Assembly (NCBI GenBank): GCA_029571005.1
Contig: JAKPTG010000095.1
Coordinates: 1 to 56,250 of the forward strand
DNA length: 56,250 nt
Reading direction: 5' to 3'
Source: Candidatus Fermentibacterota bacterium
GTDB taxonomy: Bacteria; Fermentibacterota; Fermentibacteria; Fermentibacterales; JCC-6
Made by a program: the position numbers and the translations under genes. Of this stretch, positions 1 through 8,053 are shown one piece after another; the first letter of the stretch is position 1; each line of letters begins with the position of its first letter. The notes beneath the pieces are model-generated. The model was not told the origin of the DNA. It worked only from the letters and a program-made list of their open reading frames with translations, and made no database searches.

Positions 1-2215
1 TCCTGCCCGGGAATACCCTCCCCTCGGATCGAACCAGCACCATGTAAACCCCCGAAGAGGCCCTGGCCCCGTTGAACTCGCCGTTCCAGGACCAACCGGA
101 AGGAGACTCCGCTTCCACCGCTCCAAGGAAAACGCCGTCCACTCCGTAGAATTCCACCGTAACCGGACCGTCCTCCGTCATGGCCAGGTGAAGACCGCCC
201 TGGCCGGGCAGAAACGGCTGGGGATAGAACACCGGAGAATCGCCCTCGGTGAAGCCTCCGGCGGAGGAAACACTCCACATCCCCATCTGCGACGAAAAGA
301 GCACCACCCCGGAATCGGGCAGGAAAAGGGCGTACTCCTGGTCGGTCCGGGAAGACTGGAGGTAATCGGAGTTGGACTGATCGTAACGGTACGTCTGGTT
401 CCCCTCGAGGCAGAAGACACCTGAAGTGCCCATGCACCATATCCTTCCGGCGGCATCCGCCGCCAAAGCCTTTATCTGCCCCTCGATTCCGGAAACCGTC
501 ACGAATCCCCCCGAAGTGAACCGGGCAAGCCCCGAGGCGGTTCCGGCGTAAACACCCCGCCCGGGCACCGGCAGGATACAGAAGACGTCATTTGACGGGA
601 GACCGCTGGACACGGTGTAGGCCCGGCCGGCCCCGGGACGCCAGGTGTCCCGGGACGAATCGGACGGATCGCCGGAGTGCACCAGAAGCTGGCAGCCGCC
701 GCCGTTCAAGAAGGCGATCCACAGGCTGTCCGCTCCCTGGGGGAAAACCCCCCGCACATTCTTCAGGGCCAGCCCTTCGGCGGGGGTCCTGACGGCCCAC
801 TGCATCTGCATCGAGCCCGGATCACCGGTAAAACCCGTGATCCCGCCGGGCTCCCCGGTGGATTCGAAGAACTCCCGATGGGACGCCCAGACCCCGGGCC
901 CCTGGGCGGCGAGCATGGTAACCTGGTTGTTGACCAGCCCCGAAGGCACGAGAACGGTGGAGGGGGGAACGGGGTTCGCCAGGGAATCGGCGAAGAAGGT
1001 CAGCATTCGGTCATCCTCGGAATCGGGGGTACCGTTGTCGTCCACCCAGGTCAGACCGTAATGGTAGCTGGCGGCCCAGACTCCCGGCCCCGCCCATGTC
1101 GCCACGGCGAAAATCTGCTGACTGTTGGGGAAACCGGAGTTGTCCGCAGTGAAAACCCTCCACCCCCATCCCGGGTAGTACGCCTGAAGGCCCCTGATGT
1201 AGGTGCCGGTGTACATGCGTCCGGAGGGCCCCCGGGCGATCTGGTAGATACTCATGCACTGCATTCCGGGCAGGGTGGTCTTCAGCCAGGCTCCGTCCCG
1301 CCGGAGGAGTATCCCTCTGCCGGCGACCTCCATCTGAGGGTTCGCCACCCCGTACCCCATCCAGAGGTTTCCGTCCACGTTCTTCAGAAAACTCGGCGTG
1401 ATATCAGTGGGAATGGGGGGGTTGAGCACCCGCCAGCCCTCCTCGCCGAACTGCATGACGGCACCGTTTCTGGCGGCCACCAGCATCCCGTCCAGCACCG
1501 CCGCCCCGGTGACGATGGTGTCCGACGAGGTGTAATCAAGGATCAGCCGGAAGTCTTCTTCTCCGGGATACCTGACGGCCAGGCCCGAGGAACCGAAAGC
1601 GCACACCCCTATGGGCGTAACCTCTACTCTTCCAAGGGAAAGAATTCCGGTTAACTTCCACCGCTTCCAGGCGGACGGATCGAAGGGAGAGAGATCCAGG
1701 TCGAGGGAAAACACCCCCCGGTCAGTGGCGAGCCAGAGGGTATCGGTTTCCGCCGCCAGCCCGTAAACCCGGTCAGCGTTGAAGACGGTGCCCTCCTCGA
1801 TGGGGATGAAACCGGCGGCGTTCCCCCGGGCAAGCCCACCGTCGCTTCCGGCCCAGATGTAGCCGCCGGCCTCGGTAACCGCGTAGGTGACACCGGTTCC
1901 GGGGATTCCCTCGAAGGATGTGAATACGATGGTCTCCCCCCCGACAATGAGAACCAGCCCTTTTTCGGTGGCCGCCCAGAGCCTTCCCTCCGAGTCCAGG
2001 CAGACCTCCCGGGTTCTGGGATGCGGAAGGTTCTCCGGGTACCCGTAGGTCTCCAGCACCCCTTCTCCGTACCTGAACCTGATGATCCCGCCGGTGGTGG
2101 CACACCACACCCCCCCGGCCCCGTCGGAGCAAACCCCCCGGACAAAGGTGCTGGAGGTCACCAGCTCCCATTTCGGAACCACGGCTGTGACAACAAGAAG
2201 CATCAATGACAGCAT
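1..2215 (-). CDS. Secreted beta-propeller protein with C-terminal sorting-like domain (3' end missing)
   Basis: The frame is open from the ATG at 2215 to the window edge, at least 738 residues, so the 3' end lies outside. A hydrophobic N-terminus (MLSLMLLVVTAVV) looks like a signal peptide. The body carries repeated propeller-type units such as GVWCATTGGIIRF, RLWAATEKGLVLI and YIWAGSDGGLARG, each about 40 residues apart, as in two-component-regulator (ligand-binding) propellers. The last visible stretch (YPQPFLPGQG..., then GVYMVLVRSEGRV) resembles the FlgD-like or T9SS type-A C-terminal domain also seen on the C25 protease at 19121-21067. No kinase or output domain is visible, so a secreted or surface propeller is more likely than a sensor kinase. 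The start lies 9 bp after the stop of the glycosyltransferase gene, which suggests co-transcription. Substrate unknown. Confidence 0.75.
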   Translation of the reverse strand, partial: MLSLMLLVVTAVVPKWELVTSSTFVRGVCSDGAGGVWCATTGGIIRFRYGEGVLETYGYPENLPHPRTREVCLDSEGRLWAATEKGLVLIVGGETIVFTSFEGIPGTGVTYAVTEAGGYIWAGSDGGLARGNAAGFIPIEEGTVFNADRVYGLAAETDTLWLATDRGVFSLDLDLSPFDPSAWKRWKLTGILSLGRVEVTPIGVCAFGSSGLAVRYPGEEDFRLILDYTSSDTIVTGAAVLDGMLVAARNGAVMQFGEEGWRVLNPPIPTDITPSFLKNVDGNLWMGYGVANPQMEVAGRGILLRRDGAWLKTTLPGMQCMSIYQIARGPSGRMYTGTYIRGLQAYYPGWGWRVFTADNSGFPNSQQIFAVATWAGPGVWAASYHYGLTWVDDNGTPDSEDDRMLTFFADSLANPVPPSTVLVPSGLVNNQVTMLAAQGPGVWASHREFFESTGEPGGITGFTGDPGSMQMQWAVRTPAEGLALKNVRGVFPQGADSLWIAFLNGGGCQLLVHSGDPSDSSRDTWRPGAGRAYTVSSGLPSNDVFCILPVPGRGVYAGTASGLARFTSGGFVTVSGIEGQIKALAADAAGRIWCMGTSGVFCLEGNQTYRYDQSNSDYLQSSRTDQEYALFLPDSGVVLFSSQMGMWSVSSAGGFTEGDSPVFYPQPFLPGQGGLHLAMTEDGPVTVEFYGVDGVFLGAVEAESPSGWSWNGEFNGARASSGVYMVLVRSEGRVFPGR

Positions 2216-2224
2216 GACGGCCTC

Positions 2225-2932
2225 TCAGAAGAGCCACGGGAAGCGAAGGCGCCACACCATCCAGACCGCTTCCCAGACAATGGACTTGGACATTTTGCTC
2301 GTACCGGAATGCCGGTCCACGAACACGATTGGCACCTCGACCACGCTGCAGCCCTTCTTGACCAGCTTGTAGGTCACCTCTATCTGAAAGGCGTAGCCGT
2401 CGGACTTGATGCTCTCCAGGTCCAGAAGGGCAAGGGTGCTTCTGCGAAATGCCTTGAAGCCGCCGGTGGTGTCCTTCACCGGCAGCCCCGTGATAACCTT
2501 CGTGTACACGTTCGCAAAGTACGACAGCAGAAGCCTGGAGAGGGGCCAGTTCACCACATTCACACCGTTGGAGTACCTGGATCCGATGGCGAAATCGTGA
2601 TTACGGAGCGCTTCAAGCAGATAGGGAATCCTGGCCGGGTTGTGCGAAAAGTCCGCATCCATCTGGATCACGGGATCGTAGCACTCCTGTTGCAGAGCCC
2701 ATCGGAATCCCGCTACATAGGCCTGCCCCAGACCGCTCTTGGAAGGCCTGGTGAGCAGGTGGACCCGGCCGGTGTCGAAGAACTCCTCCACCTTCCGGCC
2801 GGTGCCGTCGGGGCTGGAGTCGTCCACCACCAGCACTTCGGGGGCCGCGGAAAGCTCCAGCAGCACGGGGAGCAGTTCCGCTATATTTTTGACTTCGTTG
2901 TAGGTTGGAATGACTATGAGGGTTTTGCTCAC
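2225..2932 (-). CDS. Polyprenol-phosphate mannosyltransferase (DPM1-like GT2)
   Basis: A 235-residue family-2 glycosyltransferase of the dolichol-phosphate mannose synthase type, which moves a hexose from a nucleotide sugar to a polyprenyl phosphate at the cytoplasmic face of the membrane. Visible signatures are the N-terminal LIVIPTYNE, VVDDSSPDGTG, the metal-binding DAD in IQMDADFSHNP and the later GSRYSNG. The protein stops after the catalytic domain; the membrane helices found in some homologues are absent, as in DPM1 itself. I place the start at the GTG at 2932, because AAAGG lies 7 bases upstream and the homology begins there; the longer ORF to 3022 adds unrelated residues. The lipid-linked sugar could feed glycan or glycoprotein assembly. 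Mannose is inferred from the family only. Confidence 0.85.
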   Translation of the reverse strand: MSKTLIVIPTYNEVKNIAELLPVLLELSAAPEVLVVDDSSPDGTGRKVEEFFDTGRVHLLTRPSKSGLGQAYVAGFRWALQQECYDPVIQMDADFSHNPARIPYLLEALRNHDFAIGSRYSNGVNVVNWPLSRLLLSYFANVYTKVITGLPVKDTTGGFKAFRRSTLALLDLESIKSDGYAFQIEVTYKLVKKGCSVVEVPIVFVDRHSGTSKMSKSIVWEAVWMVWRLRFPWLF

Positions 2933-2956
2933 TCCACTGCCTTTCGATAGTTTCCG

Positions 2957-2997
2957 GGTCAATATAACCCCCGGACGACGGGAGGAAAATATTGACC
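2957..2997. promoter_or_regulatory. 9-bp inverted repeat between divergent genes (possible operator)
   Basis: GGTCAATAT (2957-2965) and ATATTGACC (2989-2997) form a perfect inverted repeat with a 23-base centre in the gap between the glycosyltransferase and sppA. On the minus strand TATATT (2966-2961) could be a -10 with TTTTCC (2989-2984) as a weak -35, 17 bases apart, so the repeat would overlap a promoter of the glycosyltransferase. Regulator unknown. Confidence 0.35.
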
Positions 2998-3226
2998 GAC
3001 CGCCTGCCCATTCAGGCGCCACTGTTCCCGGCAGCCGTGCAACCCGGGGCTGTCGAGACCGATACGAACGGAGGAGGATCGTCCGTTGCCATCCTGAACG
3101 CAGGCGCCGACCCCGGGAAAACCGCCCCCGGGCGCTTCTTCCTGAACCCTGGCGGGCCCGGTGCGGCGGAGGACCGACCCTGGGCGAAAAGAACGAGGCA
3201 CACTTTCTGAATCGGGAGGAAACAGC

Positions 3227-5554
3227 ATGAAATCCTTCTGCATACCGGCCGTTTTCATAGTCTGCGCCGTATCGGCGGCCGTAACGCTTGATCCGCTTCC
3301 GGGAAACGGGGTCCCTTTCCGGTTTACCGCCTACCCGGAGGCTTCCGGCCCGTTGTTCTCAAATCCCGGGGGCTTCCCCTGGCTCAAATGCCGGGAGATA
3401 GTCCTTACCTGCTCTTTCACCGACACCACCTGGGAAGGCTTAGACGGGGTTGTCATACAGAGCGACCAGGGCGGATTCGCGGGCTGGTGGGAAGACCGGG
3501 TGAGCCTCCGGCGGTTCGATACCGGTGCCGGCCTGCTCCTGAGCGAGAGCGTTTCCCTGGGGACCGGATTCTCCTGGTTCGACCCCACGGTAAAGGACCA
3601 CCCTCTGGGCGGTGCGACCCTCTACTCCCTCGGGACCTGTTTCAGGCCCTCGGATGTCGTAAGCGCAGGTCTGGCCTTCAGAAGCCCGGTTCGGGACTAC
3701 GAATGCCGTTTTTCCGCCGGGCTCGCCTGCCGTCCGCTGGGTAACGCTCTCACCTTCACCGGCGACTGGTCCTGGGACAAATGGGATCTTGACCGGGGTG
3801 ACTGGCAGTTCGGCATGGAGGCAGTGCCCGTCCCCGGAATCACACTGAGGGGAGCCGTATCCGAAGACCGTGTCACCGCCGGGCTTCAGCTGGACTTCAG
3901 GAACACCGGGGTCCGCGGAGCCGCCGGATGGAATGACGCCGCCTACGCCGGAGGCACCGGAAGCTTCATTTTCCGGGACGCCTACGCCCCCAGTGTACTG
4001 AACCGCAGCGGCGGCCTCCTTGAGTATTCTGCAAGCTCGGGGGAGGAAGAGCCCTCGAGGGCACTTTTCGGCCCCCGAAGCCCCTCCTTCACCGAACAGA
4101 TGGTGCTTCTCAGAAGAGCGGCGGACGATCCCGGGATAACCGGTCTTCTGGTTGACTACTCCGACTTTTCCCTGAACGCCGCCCAGACCGAGGAACTCCG
4201 GGAGAACATGGTGCGATTCCGGAACAGGGGAAAACCGGTCTACGCCTATATGGAGTACGGCACCACCTCCTCCTACTACAGCGCCACCGCCGCCGGAAAG
4301 ATATGCCTGCATCCCGCAGGGCAGATCAGCATAAGCGGTTTCACTTCCTACACGCCTTTTTTCAGGGGTTTCCTGGACAAGCTCGGAATCTTCCCGGACC
4401 TGATGCACATCGGCGATTTCAAGAGCGCAAGCGATATGCTCACACGGACCGACATGACGGACGCCCAGAGGGAAGCCACCCGGGCCCTCCTGGACGGCGC
4501 CCGGGCGGAAATCGCCCGTGGTCTGGGAGAGGGAAGGGGGTACGACCCGCCCCAGGCTCGTTCCCTCTTCGCCTCCTCTCCATACTGGGCCGCCAGGGCC
4601 CTCCAAATGAGCCTTGTGGACACCCTGATCCATCAGGACCGGTTCCATGAGTTCGTGGAGGGAATCGAGGGGGACGGCCTTACGGTGATATCCCAGGAGC
4701 GGTACGCCGCCTCCGTCCCCTACTCTTCGGGCTGGACACGGAAACCCAGGGTGGCGGTGGTGGTCGCCACCGGAAGCATCATAAACGGTGAGAGCGGCAG
4801 GTCCCTCATGGGAGCCGACATGGGCAGCGACACCATCGTCAGGCTTCTTGAAGAAGCGGCGGCGACAAGGGACGTCAAGGCAATCGTTCTCAGGATAGAC
4901 TCGGGCGGCGGCGACGTCATGGCCAGCGATGACATGAGCCGGGCGGTGGAGCGGATCCGGGAGGACATGCCGGTGGTGGTCAGCATGGGATCGGTGGCGG
5001 CCAGCGGGGGTTACTACATGGCCTGCGGCGCCGATGCGATCTTTGCGGACAGACTCACCGTGACCGGATCCATCGGTATCATATCCGGCAAGTTTGTCTT
5101 CGGAACCCTGCTGAGCAGGCTGGGGATAAACGTGGAAGCCGTATCGATAGATCCGGCCGGCTCGCCGGGGAACCCCTTCGAACCCTTCACTGAAGAGGAG
5201 CGGCAGCGGAAGTTCGATGCCATGAGGGGAGGCTACGAGCTTTTCGTGAATACCGTGGCCCGGGGGCGCGGCATGACCTTTGAAGAAGTGGACGCCATCG
5301 GCCAGGGCCGGGTTTGGTCCGGTTCGGATGCGCTGGCTCTGGGGCTGGTTGACTACAACGGAGGGGTCGCGGACGCGGTGCTTCACGCCGCAGGATTCGC
5401 CGGAATCCCCGATCCCTTCCCGGAGATAGTGGTTTTCCCCGAACCTCCCGTGATCGGCACCCTGTCCCCGGGCTTACCCTCCGTTTCCTCCCTGTTCAGC
5501 CACCCGCTCTTCACCGGCGGCGGCTACCTGTACATCGGAGGAGGGCTCAATTGA
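3227..5554 (+). CDS. sppA: SppA-type signal peptide peptidase (S49) with N-terminal barrel-like domain
   Basis: The 775-residue product starts at the ATG at 3227 behind GGGAGG and a signal peptide (MKSFCIPAVFIVCAVSAAV). Residues of about 25-265 are rich in alternating aromatic and glycine beta-strands and look like an outer-membrane-barrel (PorV/FadL-like) domain. The rest is a double S49 unit like E. coli 67-kDa SppA, which degrades cleaved signal peptides with a Ser-Lys dyad. The general-base lysine is K399 (GDFKSAS) and the nucleophile S593 (VAASGGYYMA). Their spacing of 194 residues is close to the 200 of E. coli K209/S409. The barrel-like N-terminus is unusual and suggests activity at the outer membrane or cell surface rather than the inner membrane. 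The gene is convergent with sat. Confidence 0.88.
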   Translation: MKSFCIPAVFIVCAVSAAVTLDPLPGNGVPFRFTAYPEASGPLFSNPGGFPWLKCREIVLTCSFTDTTWEGLDGVVIQSDQGGFAGWWEDRVSLRRFDTGAGLLLSESVSLGTGFSWFDPTVKDHPLGGATLYSLGTCFRPSDVVSAGLAFRSPVRDYECRFSAGLACRPLGNALTFTGDWSWDKWDLDRGDWQFGMEAVPVPGITLRGAVSEDRVTAGLQLDFRNTGVRGAAGWNDAAYAGGTGSFIFRDAYAPSVLNRSGGLLEYSASSGEEEPSRALFGPRSPSFTEQMVLLRRAADDPGITGLLVDYSDFSLNAAQTEELRENMVRFRNRGKPVYAYMEYGTTSSYYSATAAGKICLHPAGQISISGFTSYTPFFRGFLDKLGIFPDLMHIGDFKSASDMLTRTDMTDAQREATRALLDGARAEIARGLGEGRGYDPPQARSLFASSPYWAARALQMSLVDTLIHQDRFHEFVEGIEGDGLTVISQERYAASVPYSSGWTRKPRVAVVVATGSIINGESGRSLMGADMGSDTIVRLLEEAAATRDVKAIVLRIDSGGGDVMASDDMSRAVERIREDMPVVVSMGSVAASGGYYMACGADAIFADRLTVTGSIGIISGKFVFGTLLSRLGINVEAVSIDPAGSPGNPFEPFTEEERQRKFDAMRGGYELFVNTVARGRGMTFEEVDAIGQGRVWSGSDALALGLVDYNGGVADAVLHAAGFAGIPDPFPEIVVFPEPPVIGTLSPGLPSVSSLFSHPLFTGGGYLYIGGGLN

Positions 5555-5578
5555 CACGGCTCATCGCCGGAAAGCAAC

Positions 5579-5604
5579 GCGCCTCGTCCGCGACGACGGG
5601 GCGC
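5579..5604. terminator. GC-rich hairpin between convergent sppA and sat
   Basis: A 10-bp stem (5579-5588 with 5595-5604, one G-U pair) and a 6-base loop lie in the 103-bp gap between two convergent genes. Neither strand has a good T-tract, so intrinsic termination is only plausible. Confidence 0.35.
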
Positions 5605-5657
5605 TTCAAGGTGTAAACTGTTGCAGGCGGTAAGTTACAAGAGCCGGTCGTGCTTGT

Positions 5658-6776
5658 TCAGTCCGCCCCCATGAGTATGCGGGCGACTTCTGGACGGGTG
5701 AACTCCGCCGGAGGGAGTTCACCCGAGGCCAGCATCTCCCTGACCCTGGTGCCGGACAGGAAAACATGGTGGGCGGAATCGTGCGGACAGGTCCGGGAAG
5801 TGGCCATGTTACCGCAGGTTCGGCAGAAAAACGAGTGCTCGAACTTCAGCGGTGTAATGCCGATTTCCGCAGGGTCGAACGAATCGAAAATAGCCTGAGC
5901 GTCGTACGTTCCATAGTAGTTACCCACTCCGGCATGGTCTCTTCCCACTATGAAGTGGGTGCAGCCGTAGTTCTTCCGGGCGATTGCATGGAATACCGCC
6001 TCCCTGGGGCCGGCATACCTCATGGCGGCCGGGAACACGGAAAGCGCCGTTCTGTTCGCCGGGAAGTAGTCCTCGAGCAGCCGGGTATAGCAGCGCATCC
6101 TTGTCTCGGCGGGGATATCGCCCGCCTTGGTGTCTCCCACCAGCGGATGAAGCAAAAGACCGTCAACCATTTCCAGAGCGCACTTCTGAAGGTATTCATG
6201 GGCTCGGTGAACGGGGTTTCTGGTCTGAAAGGCCACTACCGTCTTCCAGCCCTTGTCCTGGAAAAGAGCCCTGGTCTCGGCGGGAGTGAGCCGGTACTCC
6301 CGGAACGGCCTGGACTCCCGAAGATCCAGACACTCCACATCACCTCCGATGCAGGTGTCCGAAAGGCCGTTCAGGTACTCGACACCGGGGTGGGCCGGGT
6401 CACTCGTGAGCAGGGTCATCTCGGCTTCACGAACCCTGTCTCTCCTGTACACCTCCCTGACCCGGATCAAACCGAGTAGAGCGCCGTTGCGGCGAAGGGC
6501 CGCAACATCGCCGGGAACCACCTCCGGATCCCCCGCCTTTCTCGACAGGGTCACCGGAAGGCTGAATACAAGGCCGCCGGCCAGGCGCATGCACTCCAGA
6601 ACGCCGGTATAGTCATCGGCGCACATGAAGCCGGTCAGGGGGCTCAGGGCTCCGGAGCCCATCATCTCCAGATCGCCGGCCTCCCGGGAATCGAGGCTGA
6701 CCGAGGGAAGGTCCGCCGGGATGGAGTCGGGAGTTATGTGAAGATCGACCAGTCTGCCGCCGTGGGGTTCAATCAT
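5658..6776 (-). CDS. sat: Sulfate adenylyltransferase (ATP sulfurylase)
   Basis: The 372-residue product converts ATP and sulfate to adenylyl sulfate and pyrophosphate, or runs in reverse, in the cytoplasm. Family motifs are present: QTRNPVHRAHE with the catalytic HxxH, and GRDHAGVG. Near the C-terminus FFCRTCGNMATSRTCPHD gives the metal-binding cysteine set known from bacterial and archaeal homo-oligomeric enzymes. There is no APS-kinase extension. It starts at an ATG with AAGGAAGAG upstream and lies 26 bp after the thioredoxin-fold gene. No aprAB, cysC, cysH or dsr genes are near, so the direction of use, assimilatory or dissimilatory, cannot be told. A TauE/SafE permease gene lies 46 kb away in the same window, but a link is speculative. 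Confidence 0.92.
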   Translation of the reverse strand: MIEPHGGRLVDLHITPDSIPADLPSVSLDSREAGDLEMMGSGALSPLTGFMCADDYTGVLECMRLAGGLVFSLPVTLSRKAGDPEVVPGDVAALRRNGALLGLIRVREVYRRDRVREAEMTLLTSDPAHPGVEYLNGLSDTCIGGDVECLDLRESRPFREYRLTPAETRALFQDKGWKTVVAFQTRNPVHRAHEYLQKCALEMVDGLLLHPLVGDTKAGDIPAETRMRCYTRLLEDYFPANRTALSVFPAAMRYAGPREAVFHAIARKNYGCTHFIVGRDHAGVGNYYGTYDAQAIFDSFDPAEIGITPLKFEHSFFCRTCGNMATSRTCPHDSAHHVFLSGTRVREMLASGELPPAEFTRPEVARILMGAD

Positions 6777-6802
6777 TGTTGCTCTTCCTTACTTTGAAAA
6801 TC

Positions 6803-7420
6803 TCAGGGTGCATACCTGCGGGGAGCTATGGTCCGGGTGGCCATGGCCTGATTCAGAAGGTCACGGATCAGGTCTTCCAGGGGAATCCGCTCCCAGGATT
6901 CATAGTACCGGGCCGCAATGGCGCCGTTGGAGTCGATTATCAGCACCGCCGGCAGGGCGTTGACGCCGAACAGGCGGGTTGCGGAGGTGTCCGGGTCAAG
7001 AACCGCAGGACAGCGGAAGGGCCATCGGGAAGCCTCTTCCTCAGATTCCATCCCCACCGCGACTATAATACACGCCACCGGCGAGTCGTTGAACCTGGAA
7101 GCTATCTCCTCCATGCGGTTTACATCCTGCAGGTCCGCCAGCTTCGTGAGGCTGTTGAAGAGGATCACCACCACATGGCCCCTCAGCTCCTGAAAAAGGC
7201 TGAGGCATCCGGGGGAGTTGACCCAGGTATGCCCGCCGGGAAAATCCGGCGCAAGGTACTGACGGAGAACCTGCTCCGTTTCAGGCTTCACTCGAAACAG
7301 AAAACCGGCGAATACCGTGAAGACCGCCACCGCCAGGGCGAACAGAAGTGCACCCCTGGTTCTGCTTCTTGTGTACTCACTCTCGGGAAGAGAGTGCTTC
7401 CGCCGGAACAACGGGCCCAA
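6803..7420 (-). CDS. Membrane-anchored thioredoxin-fold protein lacking CxxC
   Basis: The 205-residue product has one N-terminal membrane segment (ALLFALAVAVFTVFAGFLF, about residues 24-42) and a periplasmic thioredoxin/AhpC-TSA-like domain. The fold is suggested by VVVILFNSL, the VAVGMESEEEA strand and the cis-Pro region ALPAVLIIDSNG. The redox CxxC expected just after VVVILFNS is absent; the sequence continues LTKLADLQDV, as in redox-inactive NHLRC2-type domains. The start is a TTG at 7420 with GGAAGG about 7 bases upstream; there is no in-frame ATG before the membrane segment. It is the penultimate gene of a minus-strand run that ends with sat. A scaffold or sensor role is more likely than disulfide chemistry. 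Function unknown. Confidence 0.7.
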   Translation of the reverse strand: MGPLFRRKHSLPESEYTRSRTRGALLFALAVAVFTVFAGFLFRVKPETEQVLRQYLAPDFPGGHTWVNSPGCLSLFQELRGHVVVILFNSLTKLADLQDVNRMEEIASRFNDSPVACIIVAVGMESEEEASRWPFRCPAVLDPDTSATRLFGVNALPAVLIIDSNGAIAARYYESWERIPLEDLIRDLLNQAMATRTIAPRRYAP

Positions 7421-7423
7421 TGG

Positions 7424-7570
7424 CTACCTTCCCGCAAGCCTTCCCGGCAGAATTGCCGGAGGCGTCCGGATGACGGCTCCGCCGAGGAAGAACAGCCACC
7501 CGTTCTCGATGAAAGCGATGTCGTGGTGATGGAGAAACTGTTCCCGGCCCCCCCGGCTGAAGGCTTTCAC
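7424..7570 (-). CDS. Small 48-residue hypothetical protein
   Basis: This short ORF fills the space between the lipoprotein and thioredoxin-fold genes. It starts at a GTG at 7570, preceded by AGGGTGCA, and stops 3 bases before the TTG start of the next gene, giving near-perfect operon packing. The product begins VKAFSRGGREQFLHHHD and has a hydrophobic, aromatic centre (IENGWLFFLGGAVI) followed by an arginine-rich tail. Codons favour G or C in third position like the neighbours. It may be a small membrane-associated peptide. No family is recognised, and translation is inferred only from position and the ribosome binding site. Confidence 0.5.
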   Translation of the reverse strand: MKAFSRGGREQFLHHHDIAFIENGWLFFLGGAVIRTPPAILPGRLAGR

Positions 7571-7576
7571 TGCACC

Positions 7577-8053
7577 CTACCTTTCCGGTTGGAAGGGAGG
7601 GCTGAGGGTGGTGAGGTCCACCAGCCATCTTCCCCCGCTGAAAACCACGCCGACCTCCTGGGACCCGTCGGCCGTAGCCAGCACCACCACCGCAAGGGAT
7701 TCGGAGACATGTTCCACCGATCTGACGGAGCCGGACAGGTCGCGGCATTCAGGACCGGCGGCCACCATCCGGAGGAAGAGTCCGCGACCGTCCATAGCCT
7801 CGAACTCCTCCTGGGTGACTCCACCCGCCAGAGAATCCATGGCCGCCAGGGACTCTTGGTATCCGAACCGTTTCAGCACCGCGGCGGTGGAGTCGTAAAC
7901 CGCGTGGGTTTCGGGCGACAGCAGATCCCAGGCTTCAGCGGCGGCCTCCCTGTCGAGGCATGCCACAAAAGCCTTCACCGCCTGGGCGGCCGGATCCTGC
8001 CCGCATCCGCAGCCAAGCAGAAGAACAGACAGGAAGCACAGCCTCGCCGTCAC
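7577..8053 (-). CDS. Small lipoprotein, unknown function
   Basis: A 158-residue product with a lipoprotein signal: MTARLCFLSVLLLGCGCG places the lipidated cysteine about residue 15. The mature part is helical at first (QAVKAFVACLDREAAAEAWDLLSPETHAVYD) and then a small beta-rich region ending GVVFSGGRWLVDLTTL. That pattern resembles DUF4878/NTF2-like lipoproteins, but this is a weak inference. The GTG start at 8053 overlaps the TGA of the DUF1015 gene (GTGA), so translation is probably coupled. No active-site residues can be named. Confidence 0.65.
   Translation of the reverse strand: MTARLCFLSVLLLGCGCGQDPAAQAVKAFVACLDREAAAEAWDLLSPETHAVYDSTAAVLKRFGYQESLAAMDSLAGGVTQEEFEAMDGRGLFLRMVAAGPECRDLSGSVRSVEHVSESLAVVVLATADGSQEVGVVFSGGRWLVDLTTLSPPFQPER

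Noticed and set aside
677..1654. 325-codon plus-strand ORF
   Set aside because: Antisense to the propeller gene, with no family features; the minus frame shows repeated propeller motifs and stays open to the window edge.
3440..5386. 648-codon minus-strand ORF
   Set aside because: Shadow of sppA caused by high GC; proline/histidine/arginine-rich without motifs.
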